Below, piece by piece: positions 19,730-28,780 of a DNA stretch of 39,014 nucleotides. The position numbers and the translations under genes are program-made. The notes beneath the pieces are model-generated. The model saw only the letters and a list, made by a program, of their open reading frames with translations, made no database searches and was not told the DNA's origin. Numbering within the stretch: the first letter of the stretch is position 1; every line of letters starts with the position of its first letter. Source of the DNA: Clostridiaceae bacterium (GTDB lineage: Bacteria > Bacillota > Clostridia > Acetivibrionales > DUMC01); the NCBI GenBank assembly GCA_012840075.1, contig DUMC01000056.1, positions 1-39,014 of the forward strand. Reading direction: 5' to 3'.

Positions 19730-20740
19730 ATGAGCAAAGTATTATTGGATATACGAAATCTAAAAGTATCATTTTTTACACCGGCCGGTGAAGTAAAAGC
19801 TGTTAATGATGTATCATTCAGTATAAATGAGGGTGACGTGCTGGGAATTGTAGGTGAAAGTGGGAGCGGTAAGTCAGTTACTGCTTATTCAATAATGGGA
19901 TTAATTCCTTTTCCGGGAAAGATCGTAGGTGGAACCATAGATTTTAACGGCCACAGGATAAATGATATGACCGAGAAAGAACTTCGTTCCATGCGAGGAA
20001 ACGAAGTAAGCATAATATTTCAAGATCCCATGACTTCATTAAACCCTGTTTATACAATCGGTAATCAGATAAAGGAAGTAATTCTTCTGCATACAAACTT
20101 AAACAGGAAGCAGGCAAATGAAAGAGCGATTGAACTTCTTAAGCTGGTAGGTATTAATGAACCTGAGAAAAGAATGAAACAATATCCTCATGAGCTGTCA
20201 GGCGGAATGCGGCAAAGAGTGATGATCGCAATTGCGTTAGCTTGCGAACCGAAACTTCTTATTGCAGATGAACCAACTACGGCGTTGGATGTAACAATAC
20301 AGGCACAAATTATGGAATTGATGACAGAGTTAAAAAATAAAATCAACATGGCAATTATTCTTATTACACATGATTTAGGAATTGTATCAAGAATGTGTGA
20401 AAAAATTATAGTTATGTATGGCGGAAAAATAATGGAGCAAGGTACCATTGATGATATATTTTATAATCCGAAGCATGAGTATACAAAAGGGTTATTAAGG
20501 AGCATACCAAAGCTTACTGCAAAAGAGCATGAAAAGCTAATTCCGATAGAAGGGACCCCGGTAGACATGCTAAATCCACCGGCAGGATGCCCATTTGCTC
20601 CGCGTTGTAAAAAATGCATGAAAATTTGTTTGAAAAAAATGCCGGAGTATACTAAAATTAGCGACACCCACTATTCAGCTTGCTGGTTGTTGCAAAAGGA
20701 AGAATATGAAAAGTCTACGGGGGTGATTAAAGGTGAGTGA
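19730..20740 (+). CDS. oppD: Oligopeptide ABC transporter, ATP-binding subunit 1
   Basis: This cytoplasmic ATPase energises peptide uptake. The Walker A motif is GESGSGKS (42-49), the Q loop is in [12 protein letters not shown], the ABC signature is LSGGMRQR and Walker B is [14 protein letters not shown]-terminal oligopeptide-family extension carries [14 protein letters not shown], whose four cysteines bind an iron-sulfur cluster in some OppD relatives. The 336-residue length is normal. It starts after AAGGAGACG and overlaps oppF by 8 nt if the GTG start of oppF is used. Confidence 0.96.
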   Translation: MSKVLLDIRNLKVSFFTPAGEVKAVNDVSFSINEGDVLGIVGESGSGKSVTAYSIMGLIPFPGKIVGGTIDFNGHRINDMTEKELRSMRGNEVSIIFQDPMTSLNPVYTIGNQIKEVILLHTNLNRKQANERAIELLKLVGINEPEKRMKQYPHELSGGMRQRVMIAIALACEPKLLIADEPTTALDVTIQAQIMELMTELKNKINMAIILITHDLGIVSRMCEKIIVMYGGKIMEQGTIDDIFYNPKHEYTKGLLRSIPKLTAKEHEKLIPIEGTPVDMLNPPAGCPFAPRCKKCMKICLKKMPEYTKISDTHYSACWLLQKEEYEKSTGVIKGE

Positions 20741-21746
20741 TATGGCAAAAACAGAAAATATGATCAATAATAAAGGAACACATCCGTTAGTTGAAGTTAA
20801 AAATTTAAAACAATATTTTCCGATTAGTGAAGGCTTGTTTAAAAAAAGATATGTAAAAGCAGTGGATGATGTTTCATTCTACATTAATAAGGGTGAAACC
20901 CTCGGTCTTGTAGGCGAATCGGGATGTGGAAAAACTACCACAGGAAGAACAATACTAAGATTATATGAGCCTACAGGTGGAAGAATCTTTTACGACGGAC
21001 AAGATATAACCCATGTTGATATGATGTCCTACCGGAGAAAAATGCAGATTGTGTTTCAAGATCCATATGCTTCATTAAATCCCCGTATGACTATCGGCGA
21101 CATAATCGGTGAGCCTATAGATATTCATAAATTAGCAAGTTCCAAAAAAGAACGCAGGGAGAAAATAATAAGCCTTCTGGAAAAAGTCGGCCTTAATAGT
21201 GAGCATGCAAACCGGTTTCCTCATGAATTTTCGGGTGGTCAGCGTCAGCGTGTTGGTATTGCCAGAGCATTGGCTGTTGATCCTGAATTCATAGTTTGTG
21301 ATGAACCGGTATCAGCACTGGATGTTTCAATACAGGCGCAGATTATAAATATGTTTGAGGAACTGCAGGAAGAAATGGGTTTGACTTATTTATTTATTGC
21401 ACATGATTTGTCTGTTGTAAAACATATCAGCGACCGTATCGGTGTTATGTATTTGGGAAAACTTGTAGAGCTGGCGGATAGTTACGAGTTGGTGTTCCAC
21501 AGTGTCCATCCGTATACAAAATCATTAATCTCAGCAATACCGATTCCTGATCCCAATACAAGTCGTACAAGCAAACGTATTATTCTGGAGGGTGACGTTC
21601 CCAGCCCTTTAAATCCACCAAGTGGATGCCGTTTCAGAACTCGTTGCCCATATGCCGACAAGCTTTGTGCGGAAGAAGAACCTAAATTTAGGGAAGTGGG
21701 AAGTGGGCATTTTGCAGCTTGCCATCATTTGGAGAAAATAAGCTGA
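20733..21746 (+). CDS. oppF: Oligopeptide ABC transporter, ATP-binding subunit 2
   Basis: This is the second ATPase of the transporter. Walker A is GESGCGKT (61-68), the Q loop is [14 protein letters not shown], the signature is FSGGQRQR and Walker B is [12 protein letters not shown]. The C-terminal Cys-rich extension ([14 protein letters not shown]) is present. Two starts are plausible: GTG 20733 after GGGGGTG, or ATG 20742 after AGGTGAG, three codons later. With either, translation is coupled to oppD. The 337-residue length is usual. oppA follows after a 317-nt spacer containing a perfect palindrome. Confidence 0.96.
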   Translation: MSDMAKTENMINNKGTHPLVEVKNLKQYFPISEGLFKKRYVKAVDDVSFYINKGETLGLVGESGCGKTTTGRTILRLYEPTGGRIFYDGQDITHVDMMSYRRKMQIVFQDPYASLNPRMTIGDIIGEPIDIHKLASSKKERREKIISLLEKVGLNSEHANRFPHEFSGGQRQRVGIARALAVDPEFIVCDEPVSALDVSIQAQIINMFEELQEEMGLTYLFIAHDLSVVKHISDRIGVMYLGKLVELADSYELVFHSVHPYTKSLISAIPIPDPNTSRTSKRIILEGDVPSPLNPPSGCRFRTRCPYADKLCAEEEPKFREVGSGHFAACHHLEKIS

Positions 21747-21986
21747 GTGATATATTATATATATGAAAGCAATAAAATATAAGACAGCCTTAGCAGTGTA
21801 AAATAAATTGTTAAAATTTAAATTATTATTTTAGTATTAATTATTAATTATTATTAAATTATGAGAAAAAATAGATTATGAGAAATAATAGATTATGTAA
21901 AAAATAATAAATTTGATAACGAAAATTAGTATTACAAAAAGTATTACAGGTATAAGAAACCTTTTAGTAGAAGGGAATCCGTTAAT

Positions 21987-22020
21987 AATGTGATAACATA
22001 AAAATTTATGTTATCACATT
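21987..22020. promoter_or_regulatory. Perfect 16-bp inverted repeat just upstream of oppA
   Basis: AATGTGATAACATAAA (21987-22002) pairs with TTTATGTTATCACATT (22005-22020) with no mismatch and a 2-nt centre. It ends 43 nt before the oppA ATG and is followed by A-rich sequence, not a T-run, so a simple plus-strand terminator is unlikely. It could be an operator, or an RNA hairpin that protects the abundant oppA mRNA after processing. The rest of 21747-22063 holds only AT-rich short repeats (AATAGATTATG twice near 21870-21900). Confidence 0.65.
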
Positions 22021-22063
22021 AAAATATAGAAAAAAATAAAAATAGAAAGGAAGATAAGGAGAT

Positions 22064-23731
22064 ATGAGAAAAATTGCATTATTTTTAGTGCTGGTTCTTC
22101 TAATGGGTACGATTCTTGGAGCTTGTGGCGGAACTAAAGACACAGGTGACAAGTCTCAGGATCAAACAAAAACTACAACTGAGACTACCGATACAAAAGA
22201 AGAAACCGGTACTTCAAAAGGTACAAAAGAAATTACAGTAAATGTAGGACCTGAACCTGACACAATCGATCCTGCATTGAACTCTGCAGTTGATGGTGCT
22301 ACTTTAATAATCCATGCCTTTGAAGGATTGATGACTCTTGATAAGGATGGAATTCCTGTTGAAGCACAAGCAGAATCCTATGAAATAAGTGATGATGGTT
22401 TAACGTACACTTTCAAACTTAAAGATGGTTTAAAGTGGAGCGATGGTAAACCATTAGTAGCCGGTGATTTTGTATATGCTTGGAACAGAGCGGTAGATCC
22501 TGAGACTGCTGCAGATTATTCTTACATGTTTGATGTAATAGCAAGAACTGAGGACGGTAAATTAGACGTAACAGCTCCGGATGATAAAACTCTGGTAGTT
22601 AAACTAATTGCTAATACACCTTATTTCCTTGAATTATGTGCATTTCCAACATACTATCCGGTAAGACAGGATGTAATTGAAAAAGATCCTGAAGGTTGGA
22701 CTCTAGATCCGAAAACTTATATTGGTAACGGACCATATAAGTTGGTAGAATGGGTAAGCGATTCACACATGATTTATGAAAAGAACGAGTATTATTGGAA
22801 CAAGGATGCACTTGGTCCTGACAGAATTAAGTTCTTGTTAATGGAAGATGATAATGCTATTTTAGCTGCATTCAAGAACGAAGAAATATTGTTTGCCGAT
22901 TCAATGCCTAATGATGAGATTGATGCTTGGAGAGATAAACCTGAATTCAATCTCCAAGGACAACTTGGAACATACTATATAAGCTTTAATACTCAAAGAC
23001 CATACTTGAATAATCCAAAGATTAGACAAGCTTTAATACTTGCAGTTGATCGTGAATATATCACTACACAAATCGGTAAAGCAGGACAGGTACCTGCAGG
23101 TGCATTTGTACCGATCGGTTTATCAGATGCAGACCCATCAAAAGAATTCCGTGAAGTAGGCGGAAATTACTATGATCCGACAGCGGCAGCTTATGAGAAG
23201 AACCTTGAAGAAGCAAAGAGGCTGCTTGCAGAAGCAGGTCATCCAAACGGAGAAGGTCTTCCTACATTTGAATACCTGTACAATGAAAGCACAGGTCATA
23301 AATTAATCGGTGAAGCTCTCCAAGATATGTGGAAAAAGATTGGTGTTAACATTAAACTTGTTTCCCAAGAATGGAACACTTTCTTGAACACACGTAAGAA
23401 CGGAGAGTATGATATAGCAAGAAACGGATGGCTGGGCGACTATAACGATCCTATATCCTTCCTTGATATGTGGACAACAGACAGCGGAAACAATGATGCT
23501 CAATGGTCAAATCCGAAGTATGATGAAATTATTGCTAAAGTTAAAGCATCATCAGACAGAGAAGAACGTATGAAACTCATGCACCAAGCAGAAGATATTC
23601 TCTTTGAAGAATGGGTATTGTGCCCGATTTACTATTATGTTGATATCTATTTGAAGAACCAGAAACTCAAAGGTTTCTATTCTTCACCACTTGGATATAA
23701 GTACTTTATGTATTGCTATGTAGAAGAATAA
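22064..23731 (+). CDS. oppA: Oligopeptide-binding lipoprotein of the ABC transporter
   Basis: This family 5 extracellular solute-binding protein (SBP_bac_5) delivers peptides to OppBC. The signal peptide is 1-20 with lipobox LGAC, so Cys21 is lipidated. A Thr/Lys/Asp-rich linker (about 24-52) leads to the mature domain. Family motifs include EPDTIDPALNSA, the AEAKRLLAEAG region and the C-terminal MHQAEDILFEEWVLCPIYYY. The 555-residue length is typical. The ATG follows GAAAGGAAGATAAGGAG. It is the last gene of the operon and is followed by a terminator, the usual arrangement for high binding-protein expression. Its closest relatives bind oligopeptides; the specific ligand cannot be read from sequence. 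Confidence 0.95.
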   Translation: MRKIALFLVLVLLMGTILGACGGTKDTGDKSQDQTKTTTETTDTKEETGTSKGTKEITVNVGPEPDTIDPALNSAVDGATLIIHAFEGLMTLDKDGIPVEAQAESYEISDDGLTYTFKLKDGLKWSDGKPLVAGDFVYAWNRAVDPETAADYSYMFDVIARTEDGKLDVTAPDDKTLVVKLIANTPYFLELCAFPTYYPVRQDVIEKDPEGWTLDPKTYIGNGPYKLVEWVSDSHMIYEKNEYYWNKDALGPDRIKFLLMEDDNAILAAFKNEEILFADSMPNDEIDAWRDKPEFNLQGQLGTYYISFNTQRPYLNNPKIRQALILAVDREYITTQIGKAGQVPAGAFVPIGLSDADPSKEFREVGGNYYDPTAAAYEKNLEEAKRLLAEAGHPNGEGLPTFEYLYNESTGHKLIGEALQDMWKKIGVNIKLVSQEWNTFLNTRKNGEYDIARNGWLGDYNDPISFLDMWTTDSGNNDAQWSNPKYDEIIAKVKASSDREERMKLMHQAEDILFEEWVLCPIYYYVDIYLKNQKLKGFYSSPLGYKYFMYCYVEE

Positions 23732-23757
23732 TTTAATTTATTAAATTATTTTTAAAT

Positions 23758-23800
23758 AAGCGGGACGAGGAATAATGACACCTTGTCCCCTTTTATTTTC
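23758..23800 (+). terminator. Intrinsic terminator of the opp operon
   Basis: AAGCGGGACGAGG (23758-23770) pairs with CCTTGTCCCCTTTT (23781-23794) with two wobbles and one mismatch. TTTTATTTTC follows. It lies 27 nt after the oppA stop. Confidence 0.8.
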
Positions 23801-23956
23801 AAAGTCAATTAAATTTGAATTAATTGCTCCCATCAAGGTTAACATAATAAAGAAATACTAAATTTTTAATAAATTAATATGGGAATTTTTTCATAAACCT
23901 ATAGGGAAGTTTAAAAGAGGAAATGTTTACAAAAACGGAAAAGTGAGGACTATATA

Positions 23957-25138
23957 ATGAAGCATAAAATTATTGCTTTATGTGTATTTTTCACCCTTGC
24001 AGTAATTTCCATTACCGGATGTAACATAGATAAAATGAACATTGTGTTAAAATCAAAAGTAAATATTGAAAATGCCAAAATACATTTAAATGAAAATATT
24101 GCAAAAGAGCAAAATGCAGATGGTAATATTCTTAAAGAACAAGATATTAATGCAAATCAAGAAATTAGTAATAACCAAGAACAAAATATTGATACGAGTC
24201 AAGAACAAAATATCAATACAAATCATGAAGATGTGTCTGATTCAAATCAAGAAGAAGTATTTAAACTATACATAAAAAATGAAAATGAAATAGAATTATA
24301 CTCTGACATTGATGAAAGTTACTGTTTAATAACAAGATTCAGCAAAGAGGAATGGGGAACATGGAATATCTGGGGATGGCTCAAGGGATCCAAAACAGGT
24401 AATGAAATTTCAATTCCTGCGGAAAACACAACGGCAATGGTCGGTTCAGGCACTGATTGGGAATATGTTTTAAGAGTTTCAGCTATCAACAAGTCACCAC
24501 TTTATTTTTCCGGGGGCAATCATGGGAATGAAGAACTGGTGGATATTACTTTTATCAAATATCCCAATGAAGAAATTACCGAATTGATACCAGGACAAAT
24601 AATTGATATTAAAGATTTAAAAGTTATTGAAAATACAACCTTGCATATAAATGAGGAAGGAATAAAAAACTATGCTGACGTGAAGAGAGAATATACTTTT
24701 AGACCGGATTCCATTGAATTATCGTCAACATTTGTATTTAAAAGGGATGTATTTGTGGGAACCTCGTATGTATCAATGTTCCCAATAAAAAAAGAATATG
24801 GTAGATATTTTAAATTCGATAATATTGATTCCGTTTATCAAACTGACCCCCAAGGTAAAACAAAATCCAAGCCTGGAGAAGCTTATTACCTTGGAAAGGT
24901 TAAAGCTCTTTCTACGGTTTTTTGGGGTGATATAAATCCCGAATATAAATTCAGAGCTTGGATTAAAGATGTTGAAATGGTCAACAATTTTGAAAACGAG
25001 CTGAAAACATTCGTATGGGATTTAAATATTTATGAGAACAAATTGTATTATTCAAAATATGATATTAAGAATACTACAGTAGTAAAAGCAGGAACTGTAT
25101 GGAAGAATTTTCAGGGGTGGGAATTTATAAAGGAATAA
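23957..25138 (+). CDS. Lipoprotein of unknown function with an octapeptide-repeat linker
   Basis: A signal peptide ends in lipobox SITGC, so Cys22 should be lipidated and the protein displayed outside. A low-complexity linker at about 45-100 contains near-tandem 8-residue units (QEQNIDTS, QEQNINTN), encoded by a 24-nt direct repeat near 24176 and 24200. The rest (about 105-393) is rich in aromatic residues and predicted strands (TWNIWGWLKG, YFSGGNHGNEE, FKFDNIDSVY), suggesting a beta-sandwich. I do not recognise the family. The ATG follows GTGAGG. It stands alone, 225 nt after oppA, beyond the opp terminator. The motif SGGNHGNEE hints at a carbohydrate-related extracellular fold, but that is only a guess. 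Confidence 0.8.
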   Translation: MKHKIIALCVFFTLAVISITGCNIDKMNIVLKSKVNIENAKIHLNENIAKEQNADGNILKEQDINANQEISNNQEQNIDTSQEQNINTNHEDVSDSNQEEVFKLYIKNENEIELYSDIDESYCLITRFSKEEWGTWNIWGWLKGSKTGNEISIPAENTTAMVGSGTDWEYVLRVSAINKSPLYFSGGNHGNEELVDITFIKYPNEEITELIPGQIIDIKDLKVIENTTLHINEEGIKNYADVKREYTFRPDSIELSSTFVFKRDVFVGTSYVSMFPIKKEYGRYFKFDNIDSVYQTDPQGKTKSKPGEAYYLGKVKALSTVFWGDINPEYKFRAWIKDVEMVNNFENELKTFVWDLNIYENKLYYSKYDIKNTTVVKAGTVWKNFQGWEFIKE

Positions 25139-25259
25139 ATCGATAACCGGATCTTTGGAACTTTTTCGTCCACACAATTTTCCATATGCTTTTTTATATA
25201 ATTTTCCATATATATTGAGTTTAACGAAATATAATAAGTTTAATAAACTTGTTGTAGTA

Positions 25260-26060
25260 TTAAATATTATAGCAATGATTAAGTGGACCGCTTCCCTTTC
25301 CTAAGTTGAGCCCGGCTTTTAACGCACCTATAATATAGTTCTTTGCATGTTGGATGCTGGTTTTAATATCATATCCTAAAGCTAAATTACAAGCTATTGC
25401 CGAGGAAAGGGTACATCCGGTTCCATGGGTATTTGGATTCGATATTCTAGGTGAACGAAACCAATGGAATTCCCCGCTTTTGTAAAGTAAGTCATCTGAA
25501 GATGCTGTCATTCCAAATCCAGAGAGATGTCCGCCCTTAATAAGAACCGCTCCTTTTAACTTTAATGCGTCAGAAAGCTCTTTTGCAGCTTTTTCCATGT
25601 CATTTGCGGTCCTGATCGAAAAACCGCAAAGAACCTCAGCTTCCGGTATGTTTGGGGTAATCACATCTGCAATAGTTAGTAATTTGGTTTTCAATACTTC
25701 AATTGCATCATCATTGAGCAGTTTGCTTCCGCTTGTTGAAATCATAACCGGATCTACAACTATGTTCTTTGCTTTATAATAAGGCAATTTTTCAGATATT
25801 ACTCGAATAATATCTGCATTGGAAACCATTCCTATTTTAACTGAATCCGGCACAATATCTTCGAAAACGGCATCTATCTGCATGCCTACAAATTCGGGAG
25901 TTGCTTCTAAAACACCTGTTACTCCCATTGTGTTCTGAGCCGTGAGGGCAGTAATTACACTCATAGCATATAGCTTATGAACGGTAATTGTTTTTATATC
26001 TGCTTGTATTCCTGCTCCGCCGCTGCAGTCAGAACCTGCTATTGTTAGTACTTTTTTCAT
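25260..26060 (-). CDS. thiD: Hydroxymethylpyrimidine/phosphomethylpyrimidine kinase
   Basis: ThiD phosphorylates HMP and then HMP-P to give HMP-PP for thiamine assembly. This ribokinase-fold enzyme starts VLTIAGSDCSGGAGIQADIK, which contains the substrate-binding segment. It ends with the anion-hole and base motif NTHGTGCTLSSAIA. The length of about 266 residues is normal. The ATG at 26060 is chosen because the longer reading begins at a TTG inside the AGGGGTTGGG ribosome site. It is the last gene of the thiamine operon, 33 nt after the HAD gene. A stand-alone pyridoxal kinase role is a less likely alternative given the context. Confidence 0.95.
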   Translation of the reverse strand: MKKVLTIAGSDCSGGAGIQADIKTITVHKLYAMSVITALTAQNTMGVTGVLEATPEFVGMQIDAVFEDIVPDSVKIGMVSNADIIRVISEKLPYYKAKNIVVDPVMISTSGSKLLNDDAIEVLKTKLLTIADVITPNIPEAEVLCGFSIRTANDMEKAAKELSDALKLKGAVLIKGGHLSGFGMTASSDDLLYKSGEFHWFRSPRISNPNTHGTGCTLSSAIACNLALGYDIKTSIQHAKNYIIGALKAGLNLGKGSGPLNHCYNI

Positions 26061-26093
26061 GAATCCCAACCCCTATCTCTTTTGTTTATTATT

Positions 26094-26786
26094 TTAGTAA
26101 GAATTACCATAAACTCCTAAGTCATCTAATGTTAATTGATTAAAGTCTTCAATAAAGTAATCGCAAAGATTTTTAATTTCTTCCAAATCTTCTTGTGCCG
26201 AAAGGTCATAAACTCCCGCTACAATAAAACCTGCTTTTTTTGCTGTTTCTATTGCGTGAAGAGCATCTTCAAATACAATTGCTTCATGAATCTTAGCGCC
26301 AAGTTTTTTTAAAGCTTCAAAATATATTACCGGGCTATCCTTACCCGCTCCGACGCATTTGCAAGTAATTATAAAATCAAAATAATCCGTTAATTTCAGT
26401 CGTTTTAAGGCCGCTTCAACAAGATATTTATCTGTAGCAGTTGCGATACACATCTTAACACCTGCAGCTCTCAAATTCTCAAGAAACTTAATAATTCCCG
26501 GCTTTTCTTTAACTGTATTGAAGTATGCATGTTCCAGCATTTTATTAACCTGATCGATTATTTCACTATCGGTTTCAGTTATACCAAATTTTTTTCTGAA
26601 ATATTCGGCTGCTTGAGCCAGGCTCATGGGCTTCAAAATCTCCCTTAAATTTTGCGGCGGTTCTATGTTACGAGATTTTAAATAATCTGCTCCAAGGTTA
26701 AGCCACACCGGCATTGAATCCAGTATAGTTCCATCCAGGTCAAAAATTCCGGCTTTAAATTTGATTTCACGGGATTTAATTTTCAA
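26094..26786 (-). CDS. HAD-superfamily phosphatase in the thiamine operon
   Basis: This 230-residue HAD hydrolase of the phosphoglycolate-phosphatase/beta-phosphoglucomutase-like subfamily has a cap domain after motif I. Motif I is FDLDGTILDS (Asp16, Asp18), motif II ATATDK, and motif IV FEDALHAIETAKKAG. It overlaps thiE by 4 nt and lies between thiE and thiD, so it is cotranscribed with thiamine salvage genes. I infer that it dephosphorylates a thiamine pathway compound, for example thiamine monophosphate or HMP-P. A housekeeping sugar phosphatase recruited to the operon is possible. No thiL or thiN is in the window. Confidence 0.85.
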   Translation of the reverse strand: MKIKSREIKFKAGIFDLDGTILDSMPVWLNLGADYLKSRNIEPPQNLREILKPMSLAQAAEYFRKKFGITETDSEIIDQVNKMLEHAYFNTVKEKPGIIKFLENLRAAGVKMCIATATDKYLVEAALKRLKLTDYFDFIITCKCVGAGKDSPVIYFEALKKLGAKIHEAIVFEDALHAIETAKKAGFIVAGVYDLSAQEDLEEIKNLCDYFIEDFNQLTLDDLGVYGNSY

Positions 26787-27427
26787 GATGAGGACACCAT
26801 CCTTTTCGATAATTCAAAAAGAGTTCTCGTAGCCCTTGCAATATCAGGACTGGCAAAAATTGCAGAAACAACTGCAACTCCGCTTATACCGGTGCCCTTG
26901 AGTTCCATAATGTTTTTTTCATTAATCCCTCCAATAGCAACAACCGGAATGGAAACTCTCTGACAAATTGTCTTGAGAGTTTCAACAGATACCGTATCAG
27001 CATCAGGTTTTGTTGAAGTTGAAAAGATTGCCCCGACTCCCAAATAATCAGCACCGTCCTTTTCAGCTTTTATTGCTTGTTCAACAGTCTGAACCGAGAC
27101 GCCTAAGATTTTATTTTCTCCGATGAGCGAACGAACTTCCTTTGCCGGCATATCATCCTGACCTACGTGAACTCCGTCAGCATTGCATGCAAGGGCAATT
27201 TCTACATTATCATTGATAACAAAAGGTACTTTATATTTATCAGCTAAAACTTTAATCTCCATAGCTTCTTTTAGAAAATCATTATAGCTTAAGTCTTTTT
27301 CTCTGAGTTGTAAGAAGGTTGCTCCATTCTGCAATACTTCTTCCACTTGTTTTATAAAAGAGTTATTCCCAAGCCAACCGCGGTCTGTAACTACATATAA
27401 AATCATGGATTCTCTATCTAATTTCAA
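26783..27427 (-). CDS. thiE: Thiamine-phosphate synthase
   Basis: ThiE joins HMP-PP and thiazole phosphate to make thiamine monophosphate. The TIM-barrel protein shows FLQLREKDL, VPFVINDNVEIALA, DGVHVGQDDMPA, VGAIFSTSTKPDA and VVAIGGINEKN, all standard ThiE motifs for phosphate and pyrophosphate binding. Start choice: GGAGG (27440-27436) lies 8 nt before an in-frame TTG at 27427. An ATG at 27442 overlaps that ribosome site, so TTG is more likely. The gene overlaps the end of thiM by 14 nt and the HAD gene by 4 nt, so the three are translationally coupled. Confidence 0.95.
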   Translation of the reverse strand: MKLDRESMILYVVTDRGWLGNNSFIKQVEEVLQNGATFLQLREKDLSYNDFLKEAMEIKVLADKYKVPFVINDNVEIALACNADGVHVGQDDMPAKEVRSLIGENKILGVSVQTVEQAIKAEKDGADYLGVGAIFSTSTKPDADTVSVETLKTICQRVSIPVVAIGGINEKNIMELKGTGISGVAVVSAIFASPDIARATRTLFELSKRMVSSS

Positions 27428-28238
27428 TTTTAATTCCTCCATTTAAAGTTTTTTCATCTATTTTGCTTATATAATCTATAAGAAAAGTTCGGTAAGTTGA
27501 AGTTCCTCCGTCTACTTTCCGAAGTTTTTCAAAAGCAAGTTCTCCGGCGAGACCCATTACGGAAGAAGCAGCTGCCGCAGCATCCAATATGTTGTCAGGG
27601 TTAGCTCCGCAATAAGCTCCGATCAGTGAGGCTAACATGCAGCCTGTTCCGGTTATTCTACTCATTAAAGCATTGCCGTTGCGGATGACATAAGCTTTAT
27701 TTTTATCAGCAACAATATCGATAGCACCGGAAATAGCGATTACTGCATCGGTTCTCCTACTCAACTCCTTAGTAAAGGTTATTGCTTCCTCCAAGTTTTC
27801 CTCCGTAATAGCATCGCTTACATCGGCATCAACTCCTTTTGTTGTACCGCTTCCTTTGTAAACTGTTTTAATTTCTGAAACATTTCCTCTTATAACAGCA
27901 AATCTTATGTTTTCAAGTAATTCAAAAGTTGTTTTGGTACGTAGAGAAGAAGCGCCGGCTCCAACAGGATCAAGCACCACAGGATGGTTTAGTTCATTTG
28001 CTTTTTTACCCGCTTTTATCATCGATTTAATTGTTCTTTCGTTTAATGTACCGATATTGATAACAAGAGCATTGCATATGGATGTTATTTCTTCTACCTC
28101 ATTCTGGTCATCTGCCATTATGGGAGATGCACCACAAGCTAAAATAGTATTTGCACAGTCATTCACAGTAACATAATTGGTAATAGAATGTACCAGTGGA
28201 GATTTTTCTCTGACATTTCTTATAATTTCTTCAAACAT
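27414..28238 (-). CDS. thiM: Hydroxyethylthiazole kinase
   Basis: ThiM phosphorylates salvaged 4-methyl-5-hydroxyethylthiazole. It is a 274-residue ribokinase-fold protein with PLVHSITNYVTVNDCANTI near the N-terminus, VLDPVGAGAS in the middle and the catalytic RITGTGCMLASLIGAY near residue 195. The ATG follows AGGAGTGAG. It is the first gene of thiM-thiE-HAD-thiD, directly downstream of a TPP riboswitch and terminator hairpin. With no thiC, thiG or thiH here, the operon looks like salvage of thiazole and pyrimidine. Confidence 0.96.
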   Translation of the reverse strand: MFEEIIRNVREKSPLVHSITNYVTVNDCANTILACGASPIMADDQNEVEEITSICNALVINIGTLNERTIKSMIKAGKKANELNHPVVLDPVGAGASSLRTKTTFELLENIRFAVIRGNVSEIKTVYKGSGTTKGVDADVSDAITEENLEEAITFTKELSRRTDAVIAISGAIDIVADKNKAYVIRNGNALMSRITGTGCMLASLIGAYCGANPDNILDAAAAASSVMGLAGELAFEKLRKVDGGTSTYRTFLIDYISKIDEKTLNGGIKIEIR

Positions 28239-28315
28239 ACATTCTCACTCCTCTTACAATAATTATTAATAATCATCTGCAATAAATAATAATTAATAAT
28301 TATTTTTAAACCAAA

Positions 28316-28345
28316 AGTGGGACATGCCAACCGGCATGTCCCACT
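28316..28345 (-). terminator. Riboswitch-controlled intrinsic terminator
   Basis: AGTGGGACATGCC (28316-28328) pairs perfectly with GGCATGTCCCACT (28333-28345) around a 4-nt loop. On the minus strand it is followed by TTTTGG and T-rich sequence. It sits between the TPP aptamer and thiM, the right place for TPP-dependent transcription termination. Confidence 0.85.
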
Positions 28346-28380
28346 AAAAAATAATAAGTACAAAGCGCAATAATTTAGTG

Positions 28381-28468
28381 TGATTTCCCTACGTTGGCAT
28401 TACCCAAATCAGGTTCAAAGGGTCGAAGTTATACAACTTCCTCTCAGCCTGTTACACAAGCTCCCCTA
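28381..28468 (-). ncRNA. TPP (thi-box) riboswitch
   Basis: Read on the minus strand, the element has the conserved thi-box words in order: GGGGAGC near the 5' end, GGCTGAGAGG, then ACCCTTTGAACCTGATTTGG, GGTAATGCC and AACGTAGGGAA. These form the pyrimidine- and pyrophosphate-sensing helices. It lies between the promoter at 28507-28535 and the terminator at 28316-28345, upstream of thiM. TPP binding should favour the terminator and shut down thiM-thiE-HAD-thiD. Confidence 0.97.
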
Positions 28469-28506
28469 AAATTAAATCAATATTAAGTTTAATTTGAGTT
28501 AAACTT

Positions 28507-28535
28507 ATAGTACAATAAAAAACCAGTTCTGTCAA
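28507..28535 (-). promoter_or_regulatory. SigA-type promoter of the thiamine operon
   Basis: On the minus strand TTGACA (28535-28530) and TACTAT (28512-28507) are separated by 17 nt. The start would fall near 28500, about 30 nt before the riboswitch. Confidence 0.75.
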
Positions 28536-28780
28536 TTACTTTTTAATATGGCAGGTGTATTTAATAAATATAAAGAAATATTTAACTGAGATTAATATTT
28601 GCTGGAAGACAGAAAAACATTGGCAGTTTTAAAAAACATGTTACAATATATATTAGTAAAATAAACAATATTTAGTAAAATAAAAACTCCTAACAAAATA
28701 TATAGTTAGCAAAATGTATATAAGGCATTTAATAAAAACAAAGCAAACCATCAAAAAGATTAAAAAGGAGATGAACCGAG

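Noticed and set aside
24090-24275. Small Lys/Ile-rich ORF within the lipoprotein gene
   Set aside because: It is the other frame of the repeat-rich linker, has no ribosome site of its own and no plausible protein character.
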